From contig RXJP01000093.1 in the NCBI GenBank assembly GCA_003963315.1, positions 1 through 43,172 on the forward strand: a DNA stretch of 43,172 nt, read 5' to 3'. The notes beneath the pieces are model-generated. The model saw only the letters and a list, made by a program, of their open reading frames with translations. It was not told the DNA's origin and did not search any database. This DNA comes from Rhodocyclaceae bacterium (GTDB lineage Bacteria; Pseudomonadota; Gammaproteobacteria; Burkholderiales; Rhodocyclaceae). Numbering within the stretch: the stretch's first letter is position 1; each line of letters opens with the position of its first letter. Shown piece by piece: positions 17,156-23,532 of the stretch. Position numbers and translations under genes: made by a program.

Positions 17156-17611
17156 ATGATATCCACCAAGCCCTATTTGATGCGTGCCATCTATGAATGG
17201 TGCGTCGATCAAGGTTTCACGCCTTACCTGCAAGTGGCGGTGGACGCCCAGACCCGTGTTCCCCGGGAGCATGTCCGCGACGGCCAGATCGTCTTGAATG
17301 TGGGGCCGGATGCGACCCATCAATTCATTATCGGCAATGAGGACGTGACCTTCCAGGCGCGCTTTAACGGTAAAGCGTTCCCGGTGTTTGTGCCTGTCAA
17401 TGCGGTGGTGGCTATCTATGCCCGTGAAAACGGACAGGGCATGGCTTTCGAGGTGGAGAAGTCCGCGCCCGAAGGCGAGACTCCTGCGTCGGACATTGCC
17501 GCCGACTCGCTCTCGCAAGTTGAAGTCGCTCCTGCGATCGATACGGATTCGGAACCCGATCCTGGCGCACCCAATCGTCCTGCCCGTTCCCACCTGACCC
17601 GGGTCAAATAA
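17156..17611 (+). CDS. sspB: ClpXP protease specificity-enhancing factor SspB
   Basis: A 151-residue adaptor. The folded domain (about residues 1-105) starts ISTKPYLMRAIYEWCVDQGFTPYL and contains VLNVGPDATHQFIIGNEDVTFQARFNG and FVPVNAVVAIYARENGQGMAF. An acidic, flexible linker (about 106-135) and a basic C-terminal tail (RPARSHLTRVK) follow; this tail is the ClpX-docking element in SspB. It delivers ssrA-tagged peptides to ClpXP. No Shine-Dalgarno sequence precedes the ATG: only the terminator T-tract and CTCCATCA. The start itself is supported by strong N-terminal conservation. Confidence 0.93.
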   Translation: MISTKPYLMRAIYEWCVDQGFTPYLQVAVDAQTRVPREHVRDGQIVLNVGPDATHQFIIGNEDVTFQARFNGKAFPVFVPVNAVVAIYARENGQGMAFEVEKSAPEGETPASDIAADSLSQVEVAPAIDTDSEPDPGAPNRPARSHLTRVK

Positions 17612-17664
17612 CTAGGTTTCCTCGGGCCTTGCCGGGGCGCCTTGCTCCGTCTTCCCGCGCTTGC

Positions 17665-19953
17665 TTATTTGCTTTCCATCACCCAGACGCCGTCCCAGTC
17701 GTTTCCGGGCGGGTTGGTGCGCAAATAGTCGCAGCGTTCCACATACATCTTCGCTGCCTTGTCCTCGGGGTTGAGCTTCAGCACCTCCTGGAATGTGCCG
17801 ATGGCGTCCTCCCAACGTTGCTGGCGGTAATAGTGCAATCCTGATTTGAACTGGCGCAGTGCTTCGCTCAGGTTCGGGTAGGTTTCCTCGTTGTGGTAGT
17901 CGAGGATTTCGTAGATGGATACCGGCTGGGTCTTGCCCTTGACGATGACCATGTCCATTTCCCGGCTGTAATAGGTACCGCGCAACTGCTTGTAGGTGAA
18001 CTCGCTGACCAGGATATGGGCGCCGTATTGCTTGCAGGCGGATTCCAGGCGGGCGGCAAGGTTCACGCCGTCGCCGATGATGGTGTAGTCCATCCGCTTT
18101 TTCGAACCGATGTTGCCCGACACCACCTGGTCGGTGTTGAGGCCGATGCCGATGTCCACGGGCAGCTTGCCATCGGCGATGCGCTGCCGGTTCCAGGCGT
18201 GCAGTTCCTTCATCATGGCCACGGCGGCGCGCACGGCGCGATCGGTGTCGTCCTCATGGGGTACCGGAATACCGAAGGCGGCCATGATGGCATCGCCGAT
18301 AAATTTATCCAGCATGCCTTCTTCCCGCTGGATGCAGTCCACCATCAGCGTGAAGTATTCATTGAGCAGGGCCACCGTGCCCTGGGCGCCCAACTGCTCG
18401 GTGATGGTGGTGAAGCTGCGCACGTCGGAGAACAGCACCGTGGCGGTGACGCTTTGCCCACCCAGCATTTCCGCCCCGGCAGCCACCAGCTTGTCGGCGA
18501 TACCCGGGTCCATGTAGCGGGACATGGTGGATTTGAGCCGTTTTTCGTTGCTGATGTCCTCGATCAGCAGCATGGAACCGATGCGTTTCTTTTCTGTGGA
18601 TTGCAGGGGTAGCACGGTGACGTTCACCGACAGGGCTTCATCGCCGATGGTCAGGCTGGCGTCCATGGTCAATTCCGACTGCTGGGTTTCCCCCACCCGC
18701 TTGAGCTTGTCCAGCAACCAACTGTTGGCCCCGGCAAAAAACTCCGCTGCCGGTTTTTGCAGGATGGCCTGGGGTTGTGTCCGCAGGATGCGCAGGCCGG
18801 CGGCATTGCAGGTGACGATGCGTTCGCCCTCATCCAGGGTGACCACGCCATTGGACATGGATTCGAGCATGGCCTCGTTGTAGTTCTTCATGGCCTGCAC
18901 GTCGGCGAACAACTTGGCGTTTTCCAGGGCGATGGAGATCTGCGCGGTGAAGGCCCGCAGCCGGGATTCGTCCTCGTTGGTGAAGGGGCCGCCGCGTTTG
19001 TTGAGCACCTGGGTCACGCCGATGGTCTTGCCGTGCTTGTTGATGATGGGCACGCAGAGGATGGAGCGGGTGAAGTAGCCGGTCTTCTTGTCGAAGGCCG
19101 GGTTGAAGCGCAGGTCGGCGTAGGCGTAGGGGATGTTGATGGACTTGCCGGATGTGAATACCGCACCGGCGATGCCCACGTGGTTGGGCAGTCGGATCTG
19201 CATGGACTCGAGGCCCTGGCCCACCTCGGACCAGAGCTCATGGGTCTTGTCGTCGTTGAGGAACAGGGTGGAGCGCTCGGCATTGAGCAGGCGGGTGGCT
19301 TCCCCCATGACCTTCTGCAAGAGGGAACCCAGCTTGATATCCGCGGTGACTTCCGACACCACGTCGATGAATTCCATCTCCTGGCGGCGGATGGCCTTCA
19401 TGCGTTCGATGAACTGAGCGCTTTGCAGGGCCAGGGTGCCCTGGCTGGTCATGGCTTCGAGCAGGGTCAGATCCTGTTTGGTGAACTTCCCGTTACGCTT
19501 GTTGAGGGTTTGGGCGACGCCGATCACTTCACCCTTCACCGTCTTGATCGGCACGCAGAGGATGTTGCGGGTGGTGAAGCCGGTCTGCTCGTCGATGGAA
19601 CGATTGAAGCGGTTGTCGGAGTAGGCATCCTGGATGATCAGCGCTTCGCCGGTAGTAAACACGTAGCCGGCGATGCCGCTGTTGTTGAGTAGGCGGATTT
19701 CCCTCTGGATATTGCCCTGGGCTACCCGGGAATAGAGTTCGTTGGTATCGGGATCGTTGAGGAACAAGGAGCCGCGCTCGGCGTTGATTTCCTGGGTGGT
19801 CATTTCCACCAGGGCCTGGAGCACTTCATCCAGGGTTTCATAACCCGCCATGCGGCGGGTCACTTCCAACAGCAACTCGGCGTGGCGCAGACGTTTTTTC
19901 TGCGCCGCCGAAGAGTTCTGTTCCTGGAGGCGTTGTTTGGTCGGCTCGGTCAT
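17665..19953 (-). CDS. Adenylate cyclase with tandem GAF, PAS, class III catalytic domain and TPR-like tail
   Basis: A 762-residue signalling enzyme. Order: short coiled coil (1-35), GAF1 (about 38-183), GAF2 (about 205-350), PAS-like (about 360-470), class III cyclase (about 500-685), and a TPR-like hairpin (about 695-740). Metal-binding Asp510 (LFSDVRSF) and Asp554 (KFIGDAIMAAF) are present. So are the substrate-specifying Lys550 and Thr624, the adenine-type pair seen in cyanobacterial CyaB cyclases, and transition-state Asn631 and Arg635. GAF2 has a complete NKFDE motif (N319, K320, F324, D328, E329), typical of cyclic-nucleotide-binding GAFs; GAF1 has NK, F157, D161 but Leu for Glu. The likely product is cAMP, possibly with feedback. 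The start overlaps the upstream coiled-coil gene by four bases. Confidence 0.93.
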   Translation of the reverse strand: MTEPTKQRLQEQNSSAAQKKRLRHAELLLEVTRRMAGYETLDEVLQALVEMTTQEINAERGSLFLNDPDTNELYSRVAQGNIQREIRLLNNSGIAGYVFTTGEALIIQDAYSDNRFNRSIDEQTGFTTRNILCVPIKTVKGEVIGVAQTLNKRNGKFTKQDLTLLEAMTSQGTLALQSAQFIERMKAIRRQEMEFIDVVSEVTADIKLGSLLQKVMGEATRLLNAERSTLFLNDDKTHELWSEVGQGLESMQIRLPNHVGIAGAVFTSGKSINIPYAYADLRFNPAFDKKTGYFTRSILCVPIINKHGKTIGVTQVLNKRGGPFTNEDESRLRAFTAQISIALENAKLFADVQAMKNYNEAMLESMSNGVVTLDEGERIVTCNAAGLRILRTQPQAILQKPAAEFFAGANSWLLDKLKRVGETQQSELTMDASLTIGDEALSVNVTVLPLQSTEKKRIGSMLLIEDISNEKRLKSTMSRYMDPGIADKLVAAGAEMLGGQSVTATVLFSDVRSFTTITEQLGAQGTVALLNEYFTLMVDCIQREEGMLDKFIGDAIMAAFGIPVPHEDDTDRAVRAAVAMMKELHAWNRQRIADGKLPVDIGIGLNTDQVVSGNIGSKKRMDYTIIGDGVNLAARLESACKQYGAHILVSEFTYKQLRGTYYSREMDMVIVKGKTQPVSIYEILDYHNEETYPNLSEALRQFKSGLHYYRQQRWEDAIGTFQEVLKLNPEDKAAKMYVERCDYLRTNPPGNDWDGVWVMESK

Positions 19954-20516
19954 CGGGAACCCGCTGATTTGAAGGACTCCAATTCGTCCCGCAAGAGTCG
20001 GACGGTATTCTGGAGTTGGTTGGCTTCATTGACGAAAAGGCTGTGTTCGTGGCGCACGGCATTGTCCCGGTCTATCCTCGCCAATTCCAATGCTTCGCGC
20101 AGGGAGCCGATGGTGGCGTGCAATTGGGCGATCTCCGCCTGGCCGGCGGCGACGGCGTTGCGCACGGCGATTTCGCTTTCGCTGCGCAGTAATTCCAGCT
20201 CGTCGCGCAGGGCGCCGGCGGTGGCTTTCAACTGCTGCATCTCCTGATGGGAGGCGGCGCGTTCCTGTTGCAAGGCACGCTCTTTATCCTGACGGGCGAT
20301 TTCCAGTTCGTCCCGCAGGGCGCTGAGGGTGTTCTTGAGCAGGGCGATCTCGCCGTTGGCGCCGCTGACGGCCTGACGTACCGCGTTATCGGCATCGCCC
20401 TGATTCTTTTCCAGAGCATCGCGCAGGGCCGTTACCGTCCGCTTCAGGTCGCGGATTTCCGCCTTGGCCAGCAATAAATCCTGTTCTTCCTGGGAGTTGT
20501 CCGCCGTGCCTGCCAT
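19950..20516 (-). CDS. Coiled-coil protein of 36-residue tandem repeats
   Basis: A 188-residue, almost wholly helical protein with no signal peptide. After about 18 residues it consists of four full and one partial repeat, each exactly 36 residues. The core is xEIxQLxxTxxALRDELExAR, so the LRD or LRE triplets recur at residues 31, 67, 103, 139 and 175. GGAG lies 9 bases upstream of the ATG at 20516; an in-frame ATG two codons earlier (20522) is too close to it. The last codons overlap the cyclase start (ATGA), implying coupled translation and a joint role, perhaps as a scaffold or partner for the cyclase's N-terminal coiled coil. I do not recognise a family. tRNA-Arg ends 24-30 bases upstream. 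Confidence 0.85.
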   Translation of the reverse strand: MAGTADNSQEEQDLLLAKAEIRDLKRTVTALRDALEKNQGDADNAVRQAVSGANGEIALLKNTLSALRDELEIARQDKERALQQERAASHQEMQQLKATAGALRDELELLRSESEIAVRNAVAAGQAEIAQLHATIGSLREALELARIDRDNAVRHEHSLFVNEANQLQNTVRLLRDELESFKSAGSR

Positions 20517-20545
20517 TTGCATCTGCTCCAGTGCGACGATGGGAA

Positions 20546-20621
20546 TGGCGCCCCGAAGACGAATCGAACGTCCGACCTACCCCTTAGGAGGTGGTTGCTC
20601 TATCCACTGAGCTACCGGGGC
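20546..20621 (-). tRNA. tRNA-Arg (anticodon CCU)
   Basis: A 76-base tRNA on the minus strand, with encoded CCA (20546-20548). The acceptor stem is GCCCCGG with TCGGGGC, the D arm is GCTC...GAGC, the anticodon loop is CTCCTAA, and the T arm is GGACG-TTCGATT-CGTCT. The anticodon stem ACCAC/GGGGT has an A-G mismatch at 30-40. It decodes AGG. It stands between the HDOD gene and the coiled-coil gene with no visible terminator towards the latter. Confidence 0.95.
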
Positions 20622-20631
20622 GAAGGCCGCC

Positions 20632-20637
20632 ATTGTA
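20632..20637 (-). promoter_or_regulatory. -10 element for tRNA-Arg
   Basis: On the minus strand TACAAT (20632-20637) lies 10 bases before the mature tRNA 5' end and is followed by a GC-rich GGCGGCC discriminator region. No strong -35 is seen. It could serve the tRNA, the coiled-coil gene and the cyclase together. Confidence 0.5.
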
Positions 20638-20666
20638 GCGTCGAAATGTTACGGAATGGCTTGGAA

Positions 20667-21521
20667 TCAGGGTTTCGGCGGTGGCGGGGGCAGCGGTTTG
20701 CCGTCATCATCTAGGCCGAGTTTGCGCAGGACGGTTTCCTTGTTGATGTGCAGCAGTTCTCCGATGGCGGTGTAATCATCGGGGAGGGCTGCATCATCCC
20801 AACCGTTGGCGGAGTGGCGGGCCAGGTCGGTGGCCAGCACCACGTTACGCACCCGGGGATTATCCGATTGGCTCGGATCCATGAGAGTGGTGATGAGCTC
20901 CGGCAATCGCCATTCCTTGGCCAGACCAATGCCCAGGGTGTTGAGGGTGATCTGGTATACCGCCTGCTGGGCGGCAGAGGAACGCATGGCCTTGTCGGCC
21001 GTCTGCATTTGCTTGACCTGGAGGGCCAGGCTGGGCGCGAAACACCACATCAGGATTTCCGCCGCATTACGCAACAGGGTGGCCACCGTGATTTCGTCCA
21101 CGTCCAGGTCGTGGCGCAGGATGGCCCATTCCCGGGCCCAACTGGCGGCCTTGCGGGAGCGGGTAATGACCTTGAGCAGGCCGAGCAGGGCTTGGGGGTA
21201 GCCGGCCAACTGCTCCTCTACTACGGGAATATCGGTGAAGTCACGGAAAAAGGGGCCGATGCCTATCATCATCAGCGCCCGCTCTATGGTGGTGATGTCC
21301 GTGTGTTGGCGCTGCTTGCGATGGGCCTCGATATAGCGCAGGACGCGCATGGTCATCAGCGGGTCCTTGAGGATCACGGAGGACAGCACCCGACCATTAA
21401 CCGTATCGGCCTGTTCCCGCAGGCGGTCGAGTTCGGCGACGGTATGCTTCAGCGCGGGCAACTGCGCTGTGCCATAGAACTGGATCCAGCCTTCCGGCTC
21501 GGTGAAGGGTTTTTCGATCAT
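20667..21521 (-). CDS. HDOD domain protein
   Basis: A 284-residue, single-domain HDOD protein: [31 protein letters not shown] at the start, [19 protein letters not shown] (the HDOD LTxDP-like motif), [22 protein letters not shown] (the conserved lobe-linking helix), then [21 protein letters not shown], where the usual HD pair is replaced by RNAAE. It ends with a Pro-rich tail (PPPPPP). HDOD proteins lack hydrolase activity and act in signalling. The frame remains open another 197 codons upstream, but that is antisense to rpsF and is rejected. It is divergent from rpsF, 187 bases apart. Confidence 0.87.
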   Translation of the reverse strand: MIEKPFTEPEGWIQFYGTAQLPALKHTVAELDRLREQADTVNGRVLSSVILKDPLMTMRVLRYIEAHRKQRQHTDITTIERALMMIGIGPFFRDFTDIPVVEEQLAGYPQALLGLLKVITRSRKAASWAREWAILRHDLDVDEITVATLLRNAAEILMWCFAPSLALQVKQMQTADKAMRSSAAQQAVYQITLNTLGIGLAKEWRLPELITTLMDPSQSDNPRVRNVVLATDLARHSANGWDDAALPDDYTAIGELLHINKETVLRKLGLDDDGKPLPPPPPKP

Positions 21522-21611
21522 TGGACAATCATAAGGGGTTTCTCGGGTTTTTGCCGGATGATGACCGGGGAGGGGCGCTGCCTGAGGCTGCCGGAGATAT
21601 TGGGAAAGCGC

Positions 21612-21640
21612 TTGAATTATCTGGATTGTTTGCGTAGAAT
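21612..21640 (+). promoter_or_regulatory. Sigma-70 promoter of the rpsF operon
   Basis: TTGAAT (21612-21617) and TAGAAT (21635-21640) are separated by exactly 17 bases and followed by CCCGCCCC. A GC-rich discriminator like this is the hallmark of promoters under stringent (ppGpp) control. The start would be near 21647, giving a leader of about 60 bases before rpsF. Confidence 0.8.
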
Positions 21641-21707
21641 CCCGCCCCTTTCCACCTTGCTCCACCCGTTCGCATGCGGGGGGGCTCTTAAGCCAAAAGG
21701 AGATTAC

Positions 21708-22082
21708 ATGCGCCATTACGAAGTCGTATTCATCGTCCACCCGGACCAGTCCGAGCAGGTGCCCGCCATGATCGAGCGTTACAAGACGCTGGTGACCGGC
21801 CAGAACGGCATCATCCATCGCCTTGAAGACTGGGGCCGCCGCCAGATGGCCTACTCGATCCAGAAGGTCCACAAAGCCCATTACGTGCTCATGAACATCG
21901 AGTGCGGCAAGGAAACTTTGGCCGAGCTGGAAAATGCCTTCAAGTTCAATGACGCCGTGTTGCGTCATCTGACCATCAAGATGGACAAGCCGGTGACCGC
22001 TCCTTCCCCCATGATGAAGGAAGAGAAGTCCAAGTCCCTCACCGCCCAGTCCGAAACCAAGGTGGAGGTCGCTGCTGCCTGA
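21708..22082 (+). CDS. rpsF: 30S ribosomal protein S6
   Basis: A 124-residue protein starting [21 protein letters not shown] with the S6 motifs [27 protein letters not shown] and [17 protein letters not shown], then a Lys/Ser/Ala tail ([14 protein letters not shown]) that is longer than the folded core. AAAAGGAG supplies the ribosome binding site. S6 pairs with S18 on the 16S platform; S18 is encoded two genes later. First gene of the rpsF-priB-rpsR-rplI operon. Confidence 0.97.
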   Translation: MRHYEVVFIVHPDQSEQVPAMIERYKTLVTGQNGIIHRLEDWGRRQMAYSIQKVHKAHYVLMNIECGKETLAELENAFKFNDAVLRHLTIKMDKPVTAPSPMMKEEKSKSLTAQSETKVEVAAA

Positions 22083-22122
22083 CAAGGCATCGGGTAACGC
22101 CGGTCCGGCCAACCTGACGCGA

Positions 22123-22407
22123 TTGTCGGGTGTGGTTCTGGAGCGGGGCGCGTTACGCTACACGCCGGCGGGCATCCCCGCCATCGAGTTCCGGCTGGCC
22201 CACCAGTCTGAGCAGATGGAAGCGGAGAACCTGCGCAAGGTGGAGTGCGAAATGCCCTGCGTCGCACTAGGACCGACGGCAAACCTGATCGCAGCCCTCA
22301 AGCCGGGCGACATCATCCAAGTTGGCGGGTTCTTAGCTGCCCGCAGCCTCAAGGTGAAAAGTCCGGTACTGCATGTGACAACGATAGAATTTTTTGAAGG
22401 AAACTGA
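22123..22407 (+). CDS. priB: Primosomal replication protein N (PriB)
   Basis: An OB-fold protein of about 94 residues: [22 protein letters not shown], then [41 protein letters not shown] and the C-terminal [10 protein letters not shown]. It binds single-stranded DNA and PriA during replication restart. No ATG is available: the conserved frame runs back through ANLTRLSG, so the start is most likely TTG at 22123 or CTG at 22114, neither with a clear Shine-Dalgarno. Translation may depend on coupling from rpsF, whose stop is 40 bases upstream. It precedes rpsR by 2 bases. Confidence 0.88.
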   Translation: MSGVVLERGALRYTPAGIPAIEFRLAHQSEQMEAENLRKVECEMPCVALGPTANLIAALKPGDIIQVGGFLAARSLKVKSPVLHVTTIEFFEGN

Positions 22408-22409
22408 AA

Positions 22410-22685
22410 ATGGCTTTCAAACCCAAAGCTGGCGCCAAGCGTAAAGACGACAAGGGCCGCAGTCTGTTCAAGCGTCGCAAGTTCTGCCGCTTCAGCGCAG
22501 AAAAGATCGAAGAGATCGACTACAAGGATGTGGAAATCCTCAAGGATTTCATCACCGAAAACGGCAAGATCATGCCCGCCCGCATTACCGGCACCAAGAC
22601 CGGCTACCAGCGTCAGCTGTCCACCGCCATCAAGCGCGCCCGCTTCCTGGCCCTGATGCCCTACACCGACCTGCACAATTCCTGA
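22410..22685 (+). CDS. rpsR: 30S ribosomal protein S18
   Basis: A 91-residue protein: a basic N-terminus ([20 protein letters not shown]), [28 protein letters not shown] and the C-terminal [25 protein letters not shown], the S18 signature. GAAGGAAA lies upstream. It forms a heterodimer with S6 on the small-subunit platform. The single Cys in KFCRF means a zinc-independent form. Confidence 0.97.
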   Translation: MAFKPKAGAKRKDDKGRSLFKRRKFCRFSAEKIEEIDYKDVEILKDFITENGKIMPARITGTKTGYQRQLSTAIKRARFLALMPYTDLHNS

Positions 22686-22695
22686 GGAGACCGCC

Positions 22696-23145
22696 ATGCA
22701 AATCATTCTTTTGGAAAAAGTGGTTAACCTCGGCGGCCTCGGCGACGTGGTCAAGGTCAAGGACGGCTATGCCCGTAATTTCCTGATCCCCCAAGGCAAG
22801 GCCAAGCGCGCCACCGAAGCGAACAAGAAGGTCTTCGAAGAGCGTCGCGCCGAGCTGGAAAAGGCCCAGGCTGAAAAGTTGGCCGCTGCCCAGGCCCTGG
22901 CCGGCAAGATCGAAGGCCAGACCGTGCAGATCACCCGCAAGGCCGGTGTTGATGGCCGTCTGTTCGGTTCTGTTGGTAATGCCGACATCGCCGACGCCCT
23001 CAAGGCCCAGGGTTTCGACGTGGAAAAGGCTGCCGTGCGCCTGCCCAATGGTCCTTTCAAGACCATTGGCGACAACCAGGTGGAAGTGGCCCTGCACACC
23101 GACGTGGTGGCTACCGTGACCGTTTCCGTGCTGGGCGAACACTGA
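22696..23145 (+). CDS. rplI: 50S ribosomal protein L9
   Basis: A 149-residue protein of normal length: [36 protein letters not shown] is the N-terminal RNA-binding domain, followed by the long connecting helix and the C-terminal domain with [20 protein letters not shown]9 binds 23S rRNA near L1 and helps keep reading frame. Last gene of the operon; the intrinsic terminator at 23180 follows. Confidence 0.97.
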   Translation: MQIILLEKVVNLGGLGDVVKVKDGYARNFLIPQGKAKRATEANKKVFEERRAELEKAQAEKLAAAQALAGKIEGQTVQITRKAGVDGRLFGSVGNADIADALKAQGFDVEKAAVRLPNGPFKTIGDNQVEVALHTDVVATVTVSVLGEH

Positions 23146-23154
23146 TCCCTCGGC

Positions 23155-23176
23155 AATATCGGAACAATATCGGAAC
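23155..23176 (+). repeat. Two tandem copies of an 11-bp unit
   Basis: The unit AATATCGGAAC occurs twice head to tail between the rplI stop and its terminator. It is probably slippage in a non-coding spacer. Confidence 0.8.
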
Positions 23177-23179
23177 AGG

Positions 23180-23205
23180 AAGGGGCCGCGTTCAGCGGCC
23201 CTTTT
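23180..23205 (+). terminator. Intrinsic terminator of the rpsF operon
   Basis: Stem GGGCCGC/GCGGCCC (23183-23189 with 23195-23201), extended by AAG and TTT, followed by TTTTC. It lies 35 bases after the rplI stop. Confidence 0.9.
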
Positions 23206-23280
23206 CATTTGCTTCGGTGCAGGTCGGGCCGCGGGCGGAATTGTCAAAAGTATTTCCCTGGGGCCGCTGGAGCGCGCGGG

Positions 23281-23381
23281 TAGAATGCCCCGTGACTCAA
23301 ATTACGTTTCCCGGTGTGAGCTTCGCGTGGCGAGGCCCGGAAAACAAAAAGCCCCGAACCATTGTCGGGGCCTTCGTTTTT
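23281..23381 (+). ncRNA. Candidate small RNA between rplI and tRNA-Leu
   Basis: A TAGAAT -10 (23281-23286) with a GC-rich discriminator is followed by a folded region and a terminator-like hairpin. The first structure has an inner 7-bp stem GCTTCGC/GCGAGGC (23320-23326 with 23330-23336; one G-U) and an outer stem TTTCC/GGAAA (23307-23311 with 23339-23343). The second is GCCCCGA/TCGGGGC (23351-23371), then CTTCGTTTTTG. The expected RNA is about 90 bases. No -35 is convincing, and the second hairpin also serves tRNA-Leu on the other strand, so this is a hypothesis. Confidence 0.35.
23341..23371 (-). terminator. Intrinsic terminator after tRNA-Leu
   Basis: On the minus strand GCCCCGA-CAATGGT-TCGGGGC is followed by TTTTTGTTTT. 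It lies about 23 bases past the tRNA 3' end. Confidence 0.88.
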
Positions 23382-23393
23382 GATTTGCCACTG

Positions 23394-23478
<85 letters not shown>

Positions 23479-23504
23479 TTAACCGGCAAATCAAAGAGCG
23501 GCGC

Positions 23505-23532
23505 ATTTTATAGGAAGAATCCGAATTGTCAA
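23505..23532 (-). promoter_or_regulatory. Sigma-70 promoter of tRNA-Leu, overlapping the rnr start
   Basis: On the minus strand a perfect -35 TTGACA (23527-23532) and -10 TAAAAT (23505-23510) are 16 bases apart, followed by a GCGCCGC discriminator typical of stable-RNA promoters. The -35 is the complement of the first codons of rnr, so polymerase binding here covers the rnr ribosome binding site and start region. Confidence 0.85.

Noticed and set aside
20748-22082. A long frame running from inside the HDOD gene into rpsF
   Set aside because: Only its last 124 codons are real (S6); the rest is antisense to the HDOD gene.
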